NCBI RefSeq assembly: GCF_010435965.1
Contig: NZ_JAAGAA010000003.1
Span: forward strand, 124,001 to 188,000
DNA length: 64,000 nucleotides
Direction: 5' to 3'
Origin: Crenobacter caeni
GTDB taxonomy: Bacteria > Pseudomonadota > Gammaproteobacteria > Burkholderiales > Chromobacteriaceae
The notes under the pieces were generated by a model. It did not search any database. It was not told the origin of the DNA and worked only from the letters and a program-made list of their open reading frames with translations. The position numbers and the translations under genes were made by a program. This document shows, one piece after another, positions 1-9,135 of this stretch (its first letter is position 1; each line of letters starts with the position of its first letter).

Positions 1-886
1 GCTCAGGGCGTTCGACGCCCAGCTGGAAATCACCCGGCAGACGCTGGTGTCGCGCGAGGAATCGCTGCGCCTGAACCAGCGCCGTTTCCAGGGCGGGGTG
101 ACTTCCGAGCTCGACTACCGCCAGGCGGAAGCCGAGGCGGCCAGCGCCCGCGCGCAGGTGCCGCTGCTCGAGCAGTCGGTGCGGCAGACCGAGAACGCGC
201 TGGGCGTGCTGCTCGGCCGCTCGCCGCGCGCGCTGGTCGACGCCAAGGTGGTACGCGGCAAGGCGCTGGAGAATCTGGCGCTGCCGCCGGCAGTCCCGAC
301 CGGCTTGCCGTCCGACCTGTTGACCCGTCGTCCGGACCTGCGCGCGGCCGAGCAGCAGCTCAAGGCTGCCAACGCCAATATCGGCGTCGCGCGCGCGGCC
401 TACTTCCCGAGCATCGGGCTGACCGGCGCGCTCGGCTCGCAGAGCCTGGCGCTCGACACGCTGTTCAACGGCCCGAACCGGACCTGGAACTTCGCCGCCA
501 ATCTCGCGATGCCGATCTTCGACTGGGGCAAGACCGGTTACGGCGTCGACGCGGCCAATGCCCGCCAGAAGCTGGCGCTGGCCGGCTACGAGCTGGCGAT
601 CCAGAACGCGTTCGGCGAGACGCTGAACGCGCTGAGCCTGACCGGTACCTCGGCGGCCCGCCAAGCGGCGCAGCTCACGCAGTACAAGGCGCTGCAGGAA
701 GCGCTGCGCCTGGCGCGCCTGCGCTACGACAACGGCTATTCGAGCTACCTCGAGGTGCTCGACGCCGAGCGCGGCTTCTACCAGGCCGAACTGCAACTGG
801 TCGACGCCCGGCTGTCGCAGCTGCAGGCGTCGATCGACCTCTTCAAGGCGGTCGGCGGCGGCTGGCAGGCATCTCCGGCGAGCTGA
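1..886 (+). CDS. Outer-membrane efflux channel (OprM/NodT/TolC family), 5' end missing
   Basis: Outer-membrane channel subunit of a tripartite RND or MFS efflux pump. The reading frame is open from base 2, so the gene starts before the window; about 294 C-terminal residues are seen. The visible part is the second half of an OEP repeat: the 'LPSDLLTRRPDLRAAEQ' signature of OprM-type lipoproteins, then 'ANIGVARAAYFPSIGLTG' and the alpha-helical segment 'LRYDNGYSSYLEVLDAER', all typical of the family. The signal peptide and lipobox are outside the window. The pump's inner-membrane and adaptor genes would be expected just upstream. Family certain; substrate unknown. Confidence 0.9.
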   Translation, partial: LRAFDAQLEITRQTLVSREESLRLNQRRFQGGVTSELDYRQAEAEAASARAQVPLLEQSVRQTENALGVLLGRSPRALVDAKVVRGKALENLALPPAVPTGLPSDLLTRRPDLRAAEQQLKAANANIGVARAAYFPSIGLTGALGSQSLALDTLFNGPNRTWNFAANLAMPIFDWGKTGYGVDAANARQKLALAGYELAIQNAFGETLNALSLTGTSAARQAAQLTQYKALQEALRLARLRYDNGYSSYLEVLDAERGFYQAELQLVDARLSQLQASIDLFKAVGGGWQASPAS

Positions 887-905
887 ATGCAGTACGAGGC
901 AAGAC

Positions 906-936
906 AAAGCCCCGCGTGCGAACGCGGGGCTTTTTT
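906..936 (+). terminator. Intrinsic terminator after the efflux channel gene
   Basis: A 12-bp perfect stem (906-917 with 922-933), GCGA tetraloop and a run of T. It lies between the convergent efflux gene and alr. The opposite strand has only three T after the stem, so it acts best on the plus strand. Confidence 0.85.
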
Positions 937-955
937 CGCTTCAGGCGGGCGGGGT

Positions 956-2038
956 TCAGCCGCGCGCGTCGTGGTGGTGGCGCGGCACTCGCGGCGCGAC
1001 GGCGCACATCAGCTCGTAGCCGATGGTGCCGGCGGCGGCGGCGATGCGTTCGATCGGCAGGCCTGCGCCCCACAGCGTGACTTGGCTACCGACGCCGGCC
1101 GAGGGCAGGGCGGTCAGGTCGACCACCAGCATGTCCATCGAGACGCGGCCGACGGTGCCGGAAGCCTGGCCGTCGACCAGCACCGGCGTGCCGGAGGGGA
1201 CGATGCGCGGGTAGCCGTCGGCGTAGCCGCAGGCGACCACCCCGATGCGCATGGCCTGGGAGGCGGTGAAGGTCGCGCCGTAGCCGACGGTCTCCCCTGC
1301 GGCCAGCGTCTGCGTCGCGATCACGTCGGCCGACAGCGTCATCCCCGGGCGCAGGCCGAGCACCTCGCCTTCAACTTCGGCGAACGGCGAGCAGCCGTAC
1401 AGCGTGATGCCGGGACGCACCGCGTCGCCGTGGGTGTGCGGATGGCGGAAGGTCGCCGCCGAGTTGGCCGCGCTGACGGCCAGGCCACTGCGTTCGGCCA
1501 GCGGCTGGAAGCGCGCCCATTGCTGGCCGACGCCGCGTTCGTCGTCGGCGGTCGCGAAGTGGGTCATCACCGTGCTCACCCTGACCGAAGGCAGGGCCTG
1601 CAGCCGCGCGAGCGCGCCGTCGAATTCGCCGGGCTGGAAGCCCAGCCGGTTCATCCCGCTGTTGACCTTGAGCCACGCCTCGACGGGGCGCTCGCTGTCC
1701 AGGCGGGCAAGCCAGTCGATCTGCTGCGGGCTGTGCACGGCGCCGGCGATGCCGTGCTCGGCCATCAGCACGGTTTCCTCGAGGTCGAACGCGCCTTCGA
1801 GCATGGTCATCGGGTGCCTGATGCCCGCGCGGCGCAGGCGGATGGCGTCCTCGATGTTGAGCAGCGCGAAGCCGTCGGCGACATCGGCGAGCGCACGGGC
1901 GACTTCCAGGCTGCCGTGGCCGTAGGCATCGGCCTTGATCACCGCGTAGGTACGGCCAGCGCTGGTTTGCGCGCGGGAGACGAGATAGTTGTGACGGATG
2001 GCCGACAGATCGATGTCGAGCCGGATAGGGCGTGTCAT
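956..2038 (-). CDS. alr: Alanine racemase
   Basis: PLP enzyme interconverting L- and D-alanine, supplying D-Ala for peptidoglycan. It is 360 residues, the usual length. The PLP-binding lysine is K35 in 'AVIKADAYGHG', followed by 'LKVNSGMNRLGF' and the C-terminal 'GRVSMDMLVVDLT' region that supplies active-site residues from the partner subunit. ATG start at 2038. Gene is convergent with the efflux channel and divergent from the DedA gene. It could equally be the catabolic paralogue dadX, but no D-amino-acid dehydrogenase gene is adjacent, so alr is preferred. Confidence 0.93.
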   Translation of the reverse strand: MTRPIRLDIDLSAIRHNYLVSRAQTSAGRTYAVIKADAYGHGSLEVARALADVADGFALLNIEDAIRLRRAGIRHPMTMLEGAFDLEETVLMAEHGIAGAVHSPQQIDWLARLDSERPVEAWLKVNSGMNRLGFQPGEFDGALARLQALPSVRVSTVMTHFATADDERGVGQQWARFQPLAERSGLAVSAANSAATFRHPHTHGDAVRPGITLYGCSPFAEVEGEVLGLRPGMTLSADVIATQTLAAGETVGYGATFTASQAMRIGVVACGYADGYPRIVPSGTPVLVDGQASGTVGRVSMDMLVVDLTALPSAGVGSQVTLWGAGLPIERIAAAAGTIGYELMCAVAPRVPRHHHDARG

Positions 2039-2068
2039 GGGAAGGATTCGGTGTGTAAGGGCTGTGGT

Positions 2069-2074
2069 ATTATA
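2069..2074 (-). promoter_or_regulatory. Possible -10 element of alr
   Basis: On the minus strand a perfect TATAAT lies 31 bases upstream of the alr start codon. A weak -35 (TTGCCC, 2094-2099) sits 19 bp further upstream. Only the -10 is convincing. Confidence 0.4.
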
Positions 2075-2155
2075 AGCGCCGATTCATAGACGGGGGCAAC
2101 GCGACCGCGTACCGGCTCCCGGTTCCGCCTCCTTGCCGCGCGAGCGCCTTTTCCG

Positions 2156-2773
2156 ATGGATATCCTGCACTTCCTGCTCGACCTGTTTGCCAGCTACGGT
2201 TACCTGGCGGTCTTTCTGGTGCTGTTGCTGTGCGGCTTCGGCCTGCCCATTCCCGAGGACGTGACGCTGGTCGCCGGCGGCATCATCTCGGGCCTTGGCT
2301 ACACCGACGTGCACATCATGTTCGCGGTCGGCATGGCCGGCGTGCTGATCGGCGACGGCACCATGTTCACCCTGGGCCGGGTATTCGGTGACCGCGTGCT
2401 CAGGTTCCGGCTGGTGTCGCGGGTGCTGACCCGCGAACGCTTCGAGGCGGTGCAGGAGAAGTTCGCCAAATACGGCAACTGGGTGTTGTTCGTCGCGCGC
2501 TTCCTGCCCGGCCTGCGCTCGCCGATCTTCCTGACCGCGGGCATGACCCGCCAGATCCCGTACTGGCGCTTCCTGCTGCTCGACGGCTTTGCCGCGCTGA
2601 TCTCGGTGCCGGTGTGGGTCTACCTCGGCTATTTCGGCGCATCCAATATCGACCAGCTGATGGTATGGGTGCACCGCGGCCAGTACGGCATCTTCGCCGT
2701 GCTGGGGGTGCTCGGCGCCGTGCTGGGGCTCATCTGGTGGCGACGCCGGCGTCGCGCAAGAAAAGCCGGCTGA
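2156..2773 (+). CDS. DedA-family integral membrane protein
   Basis: Member of the DedA/SNARE-associated family, inner-membrane proteins linked to lipid-carrier (undecaprenyl phosphate or phospholipid) flipping and membrane homeostasis. It has 205 residues and several hydrophobic segments. Signatures are 'GFGLPIPEDVTLVAGG' near residues 24-39 and the basic 'FVARFLPGLRSPIFLTAGM' motif near residues 110-130, whose Arg and Pro residues are conserved in the family. The tail is Arg-rich and cytosolic. Gene is divergent from alr and convergent with the FKBP gene. The transported lipid cannot be told from sequence. Confidence 0.88.
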   Translation: MDILHFLLDLFASYGYLAVFLVLLLCGFGLPIPEDVTLVAGGIISGLGYTDVHIMFAVGMAGVLIGDGTMFTLGRVFGDRVLRFRLVSRVLTRERFEAVQEKFAKYGNWVLFVARFLPGLRSPIFLTAGMTRQIPYWRFLLLDGFAALISVPVWVYLGYFGASNIDQLMVWVHRGQYGIFAVLGVLGAVLGLIWWRRRRRARKAG

Positions 2774-2800
2774 GCGCCGAAAGAGACAACACAAGACACA

Positions 2801-2832
2801 AAAAAGGCCATCCGCGCGCGGATGGCCTTTCT
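2801..2832. terminator. Bidirectional terminator between DedA and FKBP genes
   Basis: The palindrome AAAGGCCATCCGC / GCGGATGGCCTTT is flanked by A-rich and T-rich ends, so it can stop transcription from both convergent genes. Confidence 0.8.
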
Positions 2833-2848
2833 CATGGTGCCTGCCGGC

Positions 2849-3175
2849 TTAGCCGACCGACAGCAGTTCGACGTCGAACACCAGGGTCGCGTTCGGCGGG
2901 ATCACGCCGCCGGCGCCGCGCGCGCCGTAGCCGAGGTGCGGCGGGATGGTCAGCTTGCGCTTGCCGCCGACCTTCATGCCGGCGACGCCCAGGTCCCAGC
3001 CCTTGATCACATGGCCCGCGCCCAGCGGGAAGCTGAACGGCTGGTAGCGGTCGCGGCTGGAGTCGAACTTGCTGCCGTCGGTCAGGTAGCCGCTGTAATG
3101 GACGGTGACTTCCTGGCCGCTGGTCGCCTCGGCGCCGGTGCCTACCTCGATGTCTTCGATGATCAGTTCGCTCAT
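2849..3175 (-). CDS. FKBP-type peptidyl-prolyl cis-trans isomerase
   Basis: Small cytosolic FKBP of 108 residues, a single-domain prolyl isomerase that helps protein folding. Family residues are clear: 'VTVHYSGYLTDG', the FSFPLG strand, 'VIKGWDLGVAGMKVGG' with the pocket tryptophan, 'IPPHLGYG' and the C-terminal 'LVFDVELLSV'. There is no signal peptide or insert-in-flap domain, so it is not SlyD or FkpA. It resembles the small FKBPs of Neisseria. It is transcribed alone towards the shared terminator. Confidence 0.92.
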   Translation of the reverse strand: MSELIIEDIEVGTGAEATSGQEVTVHYSGYLTDGSKFDSSRDRYQPFSFPLGAGHVIKGWDLGVAGMKVGGKRKLTIPPHLGYGARGAGGVIPPNATLVFDVELLSVG

Positions 3176-3333
3176 GGTGCATGTCCTAGTCTGTTGACCG
3201 GCGCATTGTAGCGCAGCTTGGCGCGCACCTCCCGCAATCGAGCATGGACTCTAAAAACAACAGCATTTCCGGCGGGCTCGAATATAAAGGGAAGAAGGGG
3301 GCCGACCTGAACTTGAACCAAGGGGATATCTTT

Positions 3334-4110
3334 ATGGATACCGTGCATCTGCCCAGCCACGACCATCCCGTCGTGCGCCATGTTTCTCCCGCCGACACGC
3401 TCAACTGGCTCAAGGCCGGCTGGCGCGACCTCAAGAAGGCGCCCGCCGACGCCGGGTTTTACGGCGCAGCCTTCGTTCTGATGGGCTTCTTTCTGGTGTT
3501 CTACTTCGAAGAAGCGCCGCAGGTGGTGATCACGCTGATGGCGCTGTTCCTGTTGGTCGGGCCTTTCCTCGCGATCGGCCTCTACGACATCGCGCGGCAG
3601 ATCGAGATCTTCCACGGCAACCGGGTCAACCTCGCGCAAAGCCTGGTCGCCTGGCGCGCCAACATCCCGAGCTTCACGCTGTATGCCGCCTTGCTCGCGG
3701 TGTTGGTGTTCGGCTGGTTCCGTGTCTCCTTGCTGATCTTCGCGCTCTTTTACGAGACCAGCGCGCCGACCCTGTCGATACTGGTCAGCGAGGCGTTCTC
3801 GCCCGAGCACCTGGCCTTCCTGATCGCCTACTTCGGCGTCGGCCTCTTGTTCGCGCTGCTGGTGTTCGCGGTGAGCGCGGTGTCGATCCCGATGATGCTG
3901 GACAAGGAGATCGACGCGATCTCGGCGATGGTGTTCAGCGTACAGGCGGTCTACAAGAACCTGATGACGATGTTGTGCTGGGCGGCTATCATCGTCGCGC
4001 TGACTGCGGTCGGTTTCGCCAGCTACTTCGTCGGCCTGCTGCTTGTGGTGCCGCTGATCGGCCTGTCAACCTGGCATGCCTACCGCGCCATGATCACTTA
4101 CGAGCGCTAG
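3334..4110 (+). CDS. DUF2189-family integral membrane protein
   Basis: Uncharacterised inner-membrane protein of 258 residues, DUF2189 type. The N-terminus carries the family pattern 'LNWLKAGWRDLKKAPADAGF' just before the first membrane segment. About six hydrophobic helices follow, with an acidic loop 'MLDKEIDAISAMVFS' near the end that is typical of the family. I chose ATG 3334 because AAGGGG sits 8 bases upstream; the frame is open to an ATG at 3244, but that extension is polar and unlike the family. The next gene begins 11 bases downstream, so the two may be co-transcribed. No function is known. Confidence 0.82.
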   Translation: MDTVHLPSHDHPVVRHVSPADTLNWLKAGWRDLKKAPADAGFYGAAFVLMGFFLVFYFEEAPQVVITLMALFLLVGPFLAIGLYDIARQIEIFHGNRVNLAQSLVAWRANIPSFTLYAALLAVLVFGWFRVSLLIFALFYETSAPTLSILVSEAFSPEHLAFLIAYFGVGLLFALLVFAVSAVSIPMMLDKEIDAISAMVFSVQAVYKNLMTMLCWAAIIVALTAVGFASYFVGLLLVVPLIGLSTWHAYRAMITYER

Positions 4111-4121
4111 ACAAGGGCCTG

Positions 4122-5072
4122 ATGCAGACCAAGATCGTGTTTCTCGACCGGGACAGCCTGGCTGTCCCGGTGCCGTCCTTCCCGTTTCCCCATCGCTATA
4201 CCGAATACCCCGCGACTAGCCGCGACGAGATCGTCGCGCGCGCCGCCGGCGCGCAGGTCATCATCACCAACAAGGTGGCTATCGGCGAGGCCGAGCTGGC
4301 CGCCTTGCCCGAGTTGCGGCTGATCGCGGTAGCCGCGACCGGGGTCAACCATATCGACCTTGCAGCCTGCCGCGCACGCGGCGTCGCGGTGGCCAATATC
4401 CGCCACTACGGCGACGAGGCGGTCGCCGAGCACGCGTTCATGCTGATGCTCGCGCTGATGCGCAACCTGCCGGCCTACCAGCGCGACGTCGCCGCCGGCC
4501 TGTGGGCCAGTTCGCCCAACTTTTGCCTGTTCGGCGCGCCGATCCGCGACCTCAAGGGGCGTTTGCTTGGCATCTTCGGCCGCGGCGGGATCGGGGAGGC
4601 GCTGGCAGTGCGCGCGCGCGCGTTCGGCATGCAGGTGATGTTTGTCGAGCGGCGCGGCGCGGAGGGCGTGCGTGACGGTTATCTGGGCTTTGACGACGCA
4701 CTGTCTCGCTGTGACGTGCTCTCCCTGCATTGCCCGCTGAACGACGCGACGCGCGGCATGATAGGCGAGCAGGAGCTCAAGGCGATGAAGCCGGGCGCCG
4801 TGCTGGTCAATACCGCGCGCGGGGGGCTGGTCGACGAGTTCGCGCTGGTCGCCGCGCTCAAGTACGGGCAACTTGGCGGTGCGGGCTTTGACGTGCTGGC
4901 CGAGGAGCCGCCGGTGAATGGCAGCCCCTTGCTCAAGGCGAGGCTGCCCAACCTGATCGTCACCCCGCATGTGGCCTGGAGCAGCCGCGAGGCGATGAGC
5001 GCGCTGGCCGGGCAGCTGGTCGACAACATCGCCGCCTTCGTTGCGGGCGAGGCGCGCAACCGGGCGGTGTAG
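4122..5072 (+). CDS. D-2-hydroxyacid dehydrogenase (glycerate/hydroxypyruvate dehydrogenase type)
   Basis: NAD(P)-dependent oxidoreductase acting on D-2-hydroxyacids, probably hydroxypyruvate/D-glycerate. It has 316 residues. A Rossmann motif 'GRGGIG' (residues 153-158) lies in the middle, and the catalytic Arg ('NTARGGLVDE'), Glu ('DVLAEEPP') and His ('TPHVAWSS') are all present. The N-terminal 'AVAATGVNHIDL' and 'VAEHAFMLMLALMRNLP' regions match HprA-like members. ATG 4122 has AAGGG just upstream and follows the DUF2189 stop closely. The link to glycine/serine metabolism elsewhere in the window (gcv) is suggestive only. Exact substrate uncertain. Confidence 0.88.
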   Translation: MQTKIVFLDRDSLAVPVPSFPFPHRYTEYPATSRDEIVARAAGAQVIITNKVAIGEAELAALPELRLIAVAATGVNHIDLAACRARGVAVANIRHYGDEAVAEHAFMLMLALMRNLPAYQRDVAAGLWASSPNFCLFGAPIRDLKGRLLGIFGRGGIGEALAVRARAFGMQVMFVERRGAEGVRDGYLGFDDALSRCDVLSLHCPLNDATRGMIGEQELKAMKPGAVLVNTARGGLVDEFALVAALKYGQLGGAGFDVLAEEPPVNGSPLLKARLPNLIVTPHVAWSSREAMSALAGQLVDNIAAFVAGEARNRAV

Positions 5073-5074
5073 GG

Positions 5075-5548
5075 CTAGCCGGTTTCGCCGGGATTGAGCC
5101 GGCGTTCGTCCTCTTCGCCCATGCCCAGCCGCTTGCGGATGCCGGTGATGTAGCGGTTGACGTCGGGGCCGCCGCCGTAGCGCTGGGCGTGCCAGATCAT
5201 CTCGGCCAGGCACTCCATGATCTCGTGCTGCGCGCGGTGCTCGTCGCCGTGGCGCAGCGCAAGCTGCGCGTACAGCGAGCGGATGCCGAACGGCTGGTCG
5301 ATCGAACGCTGCTCCTCGATCGCCAGGTGCAGCCCCAGGTGCAGGAAGGGATTGCTCTGCCCCATTTCCGGTGTCCAATCGCTGTCGAGGTAGTCCTGCG
5401 GATTGTCTACGATGTGATGGTATTCGGGGTGGGCGAGCAGGAGGGTGAGGGCGATCTTTTCAAGGTCGCTCAGCTCGGCCCCCCGGCCGTGCTTGGCCCA
5501 GGTGTCGAAGAAGAAGCGCCGTGCATCCTGTCGGCTGGGGTTGAACAT
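5075..5548 (-). CDS. DUF1841-family protein
   Basis: Soluble protein of 157 residues belonging to DUF1841, a family widespread in beta- and gammaproteobacteria with no known function. Recognisable parts are the N-terminal 'MFNPSRQDARRFFFDTW', the segment 'HPEYHHIV', and the central 'NPFLHLGLHLAIEEQ' block. The frame stays open upstream, but ATG 5548 matches the family start. It is convergent with the dehydrogenase (2-base gap) and divergent from glutathione peroxidase; a minus-strand TATAAT at 5576-5581 is a plausible -10. Confidence 0.85.
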   Translation of the reverse strand: MFNPSRQDARRFFFDTWAKHGRGAELSDLEKIALTLLLAHPEYHHIVDNPQDYLDSDWTPEMGQSNPFLHLGLHLAIEEQRSIDQPFGIRSLYAQLALRHGDEHRAQHEIMECLAEMIWHAQRYGGGPDVNRYITGIRKRLGMGEEDERRLNPGETG

Positions 5549-5599
5549 CGTCGGCTCCGCGCAGATGGGGGGCCGATTATACGCGAAGGAGAACGCAGG

Positions 5600-6085
<486 letters not shown>

Positions 6086-6086
6086 T

Positions 6087-6773
6087 TCAGCCGGCCTTGC
6101 GGCGGAAGATGATGTCCCACACGCCGTGGCCGAGACGGATGCCGCGCGCCTCGAACTTGGTCAGCGGGCGGTAGTCCGGGCGCGGCGCGTAACCCTCGCA
6201 GCTGTTTTCTAGCCGCGGGTTGCCGGCAAACACTTCCATGATCTGTACAGCGTATTCTTCCCAGTCGGTCGCCGCGTGCAGGTAGCCGCCGGGCTTGAGC
6301 TTGGAAACCAGCTTGTCCACCAGCGGCGGCTGGATCAGGCGGCGCTTGTGGTGGCGCTTCTTGTGCCACGGGTCGGGGAAGAAGATGTGCACGCCGTCGA
6401 GCGACGCGTCGGCGATCATCTCGTCGAGCACTTCGACCGCGTCGTGGCGGATCACGCGGATGTTGCCGATTTCCTGTTCGGCGATCAGCTTGAGCAGGTT
6501 GCCGACGCCGGGCGAGTGCACCTCGATGCCCAGGTAGTCTTGCGCCGGGTTCTCGGCGGCGATCTGCGCGGTCGCGGTGCCCATGCCGAAGCCGATTTCG
6601 AGGATCTTCGGCGCAGTGCGGCCGAACGCCGCGTCCAGGTCGAGCGGCGCGGCCCGGTACTCGATCCCCCAGCGCGGCATGCCTTCGTCCATCGCGCGCT
6701 GCTGCGCGGCGGTCAGGTGGCCCTGGCGCAGCACGAAGCTGCGGATGTGGCGCTTGTAAGCCGGGTTGTCCAT
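6087..6773 (-). CDS. trmB: tRNA (guanine-N7-)-methyltransferase
   Basis: Makes m7G46 in the variable loop of tRNA using S-adenosylmethionine. It has 228 residues. The SAM-binding motif is '[15 protein letters not shown]'; the family signature '[15 protein letters not shown]' supplies the tRNA-binding and catalytic Asp and basic residues; and 'TDWEEYA' closes the active site. It follows the SDR gene by 36 bases on the same strand and is probably co-transcribed with it. Confidence 0.95.
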   Translation of the reverse strand: MDNPAYKRHIRSFVLRQGHLTAAQQRAMDEGMPRWGIEYRAAPLDLDAAFGRTAPKILEIGFGMGTATAQIAAENPAQDYLGIEVHSPGVGNLLKLIAEQEIGNIRVIRHDAVEVLDEMIADASLDGVHIFFPDPWHKKRHHKRRLIQPPLVDKLVSKLKPGGYLHAATDWEEYAVQIMEVFAGNPRLENSCEGYAPRPDYRPLTKFEARGIRLGHGVWDIIFRRKAG

Positions 6774-6809
6774 GGTTTGCTCACCCCCATTCAGGCAAAG
6801 CCTGCGATG

Positions 6810-7685
6810 TTACCGAATCCGTCCGACGCTGGCGAGGAAGGTGCGGCCATCCGGCCACGCCAGGCGCACGGCCAGTTCCTGCTTGATGCGGCGGTTGCAG
6901 AGCCTGCGCGAGTCGGCCATGAACGAGAAACGCTGCGCGCCGAGCAGAGCGGCGGCCTCGTCGCGCGGCAGCGCCGGCGGCGGCGGTAGGCCGATTGCAT
7001 CGGCGACTAGGCCCAGCCATTCCCCATGCTTCAGCGCGCTGTCGTCGCTCGCGTTGTAGACACGGATGCCGCCTTGCCGCTCCAGTGCGGCCACGCACAG
7101 CGCGGCCAGGTCGTCGGCGTGGATGCGGTTGCTCCAGCCGTCTTCCTCTGCCCGGACGACGGGCAGGCCATCGCGCAGGCGCTGGATGGGCAGGCGGTCG
7201 GCCGCGTAGATGCCGGGCGCGCGCAGGATGGCCAGCGACGCGCCGTGGCAGCATGCGTAGGCGCGCAGCGTCCGTTCCGCGTCCAACCGCCGGCGCGCGC
7301 GCGCATGGGCAGGGCAGGGCGGTCGCGTCTCGTCGGTCAGCCCGTGCGGCGCGTTGCCGTAGACGGCGCTGGTACTGATATAGACCAGCCGGCGTGGTAT
7401 GCTGTTGGCCTTTCCCAGCGCGGCAAGCAGGCGCCGCACCCTCGGGTCGGTTTGCCCCGTGCCCGGCGGCGGCGCGCAATACAGCACGGCGTCGACGGCG
7501 CCAACCAGGCGCTCGAGGCTGCACTGGTCGTCCAGGTCCGCACATAGCGGCCGCACGCCGAGCGCGCGGGCACGCGAGGCCGATGCCTCCGTCCGCACCA
7601 GCGCGCTTACCTGATAGCGGCGGGTCAGCTGGCGGCTGGCGCGTGCCGCGATATCGCCAAAGCCCACGATCAGAAGTCTGCGCAT
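6810..7685 (-). CDS. NAD(P)-dependent SDR/epimerase-like protein
   Basis: Extended-type short-chain dehydrogenase of 291 residues (YeeZ-like). The N-terminal Rossmann motif is 'LLIVGFGDIAARASRQL', an atypical GxGxxA form. 'LVYISTSAVYGN' carries the Ser/Thr and Tyr-like positions of the family, and 'VYNASDDSALKHGEWLGLVAD' matches the C-terminal substrate lobe. The canonical YxxxK is not obvious, so catalysis is uncertain. Upstream of trmB and divergent from the ferredoxin reductase. Real substrate unknown. Confidence 0.78.
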   Translation of the reverse strand: MRRLLIVGFGDIAARASRQLTRRYQVSALVRTEASASRARALGVRPLCADLDDQCSLERLVGAVDAVLYCAPPPGTGQTDPRVRRLLAALGKANSIPRRLVYISTSAVYGNAPHGLTDETRPPCPAHARARRRLDAERTLRAYACCHGASLAILRAPGIYAADRLPIQRLRDGLPVVRAEEDGWSNRIHADDLAALCVAALERQGGIRVYNASDDSALKHGEWLGLVADAIGLPPPPALPRDEAAALLGAQRFSFMADSRRLCNRRIKQELAVRLAWPDGRTFLASVGRIR

Positions 7686-7716
7686 CGGGATCCATTACCA
7701 AGTCGGGGATTACATT

Positions 7717-8745
7717 ATGAGTCGGGTGAAGGTACTGCCATCGGGCAAGACGTTCAATGTCGGGTCGCACGAGACCATCCTGGAAGCCGCTTTGCGCGAA
7801 AACATCGCCTTGCCCTACGGCTGCCGCGACGGTGCCTGCGGCGCGTGCAAGGGCAGGGTAGTCGAGGGCGACGTCGAGCAGGACGGGTTCCAGGAGCGGG
7901 CACTGCCTGCCGCCGAGCGTGCGCAGGGCATGGCGCTGTTCTGCTGTGCGCGCGCCTGCGGCGACGTGACGATCGAAGTGCGCGAGGTGGCCGGCGCCGG
8001 CGATATCCAGGTCAAGACGCTGCCGTGCCGGGTCGAAAAGATAGACCGGGTACACGACGTCGCGATCCTGCGCCTGAAACTGCCGGTGTCCGAGCGGCTG
8101 CAGTTCAAGGCCGGCCAGTATATCGACATCCTGATGCGCGACGGCAAGGCGCGCAGTTTCTCGATCGCCAACCCGCCGCATGAAGAGGGCTTTATCGAAC
8201 TGCATATCCGTCACCAGCCGGGCGGCTCGTTCTCCGAATATGTGTTCGGCCGCATGCAGGAAAAGGAGATCCTGCGATTCAAGGGGCCGCTCGGTTCGTT
8301 CTTTCTGCGGGACGAATCGGATAAGCCGCTGATTCTATTGGCTTCCGGTACCGGTTTCGCACCGATCAAAGCCATGGTCGAGCACGCGTTCCATCATGGC
8401 GCTAACCGCCCGATGATTCTCTACTGGGGTGCGCGCACGCTGGCGGACCTTTATATGGCGGAGGTCGCGGCCAGCTGGCAGGCGAGCCGGCCTGACTTCA
8501 CCTTCATCCCGGTGCTGTCCGAGCCGCTGGCCGAAGACCGCTGGATCGGCCGGACCGGTTTTGTCCACCAGGCCGTGCTCGACGACTTTGACGACCTCTC
8601 CGGCTACGAGGTCTACGCCTGCGGCGCGCCGGTGATGGTCGAGGCCGCGCACGCGAGCTTTACCGGCACGCGCAAGCTGCCTGCCGACGCTTTCTTCTCG
8701 GATGCATTTTTCCTGTCCAAGGACGCCACGCCGCTCACCGTCTGA
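7717..8745 (+). CDS. Ferredoxin-type NAD(P)H oxidoreductase (AscD/RfbI-like)
   Basis: Electron-transfer flavoprotein of 342 residues, often named CDP-6-deoxy-delta-3,4-glucoseen reductase by similarity. Residues 1-90 form a plant-type [2Fe-2S] domain with Cys36, Cys41 and Cys44 and a further Cys near 76-81. Then comes an FAD-binding barrel with 'ARSFSIANPP', and a C-terminal NAD-binding domain with 'LASGTGFAPIKAM' and 'YACGAPVMVEAA'. No deoxysugar genes are nearby, so a sugar-pathway role is doubtful; a general reductase partner of an oxygenase or flavin reductase is as likely. The gene stands alone. Confidence 0.85.
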   Translation: MSRVKVLPSGKTFNVGSHETILEAALRENIALPYGCRDGACGACKGRVVEGDVEQDGFQERALPAAERAQGMALFCCARACGDVTIEVREVAGAGDIQVKTLPCRVEKIDRVHDVAILRLKLPVSERLQFKAGQYIDILMRDGKARSFSIANPPHEEGFIELHIRHQPGGSFSEYVFGRMQEKEILRFKGPLGSFFLRDESDKPLILLASGTGFAPIKAMVEHAFHHGANRPMILYWGARTLADLYMAEVAASWQASRPDFTFIPVLSEPLAEDRWIGRTGFVHQAVLDDFDDLSGYEVYACGAPVMVEAAHASFTGTRKLPADAFFSDAFFLSKDATPLTV

Positions 8746-8764
8746 GCGGCGCCTGTCGCCCGGC

Positions 8765-8787
8765 AAGGCCGCCGCAAGGCGGCCTTT
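8765..8787 (+). terminator. Weak intrinsic terminator after the ferredoxin reductase
   Basis: A 9-bp stem AAGGCCGCC / GGCGGCCTT with a GCAA tetraloop, but only three T follow. It is 20 bases after the stop codon. Confidence 0.6.
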
Positions 8788-9073
8788 GTCATATGCGGGT
8801 GCGGCGTGCGGCAACCCTTCGGCTACGACAGTGCCCAGTTCGCGGCGTGCCGTCCGTACACAGATGCGCAAGCGGCCTGTCGTGGAAGAAGGGGCGGTGC
8901 ATGGGCCCGGACTTTTGCCTGGATGCGACACGGGATTTAGGCAAGTAGACGTTTGTTTTTAAATGGAAAATATTCGGTCAGCGCTGGTTTATATTGATAT
9001 CGCTGGTGAAAGAAGTGCTGCCGCGTGCATGCCCGGCGCGGATCCCTTCTCCCGCTGCCTAGCGCGCCGAAAG

Positions 9074-9087
9074 ATGATCTAAGTCAA
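9074..9087 (+). promoter_or_regulatory. FNR/ANR box upstream of arcD1
   Basis: ATGAT-N4-GTCAA matches the FNR/ANR consensus TTGAY-N4-RTCAA at nine of ten positions. Its centre (9080.5) is 61.5 bases before the predicted transcription start near 9142, a standard activator spacing. ANR control of arcDABC is established in Pseudomonas; here it is inferred from sequence. Confidence 0.65.
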
Positions 9088-9106
9088 ACAACTTCGACCT
9101 CGAGAG

Positions 9107-9135
9107 TAGACGCTCGTAACGGGCAGGGTTATGAT
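9107..9135 (+). promoter_or_regulatory. Predicted sigma-70 promoter of arcD1
   Basis: -35 TAGACG (9107-9112) and -10 TATGAT (9130-9135) with an ideal 17-bp spacer. The poor -35 and good -10 fit an activator-dependent promoter. The start would be near 9142, giving a leader of about 67 bases. Confidence 0.55.

Noticed and set aside
8994-9011. A second FNR box starting TTGAT at 8994
   Set aside because: The bases where the right half-site should be (CTGGT) do not match RTCAA.
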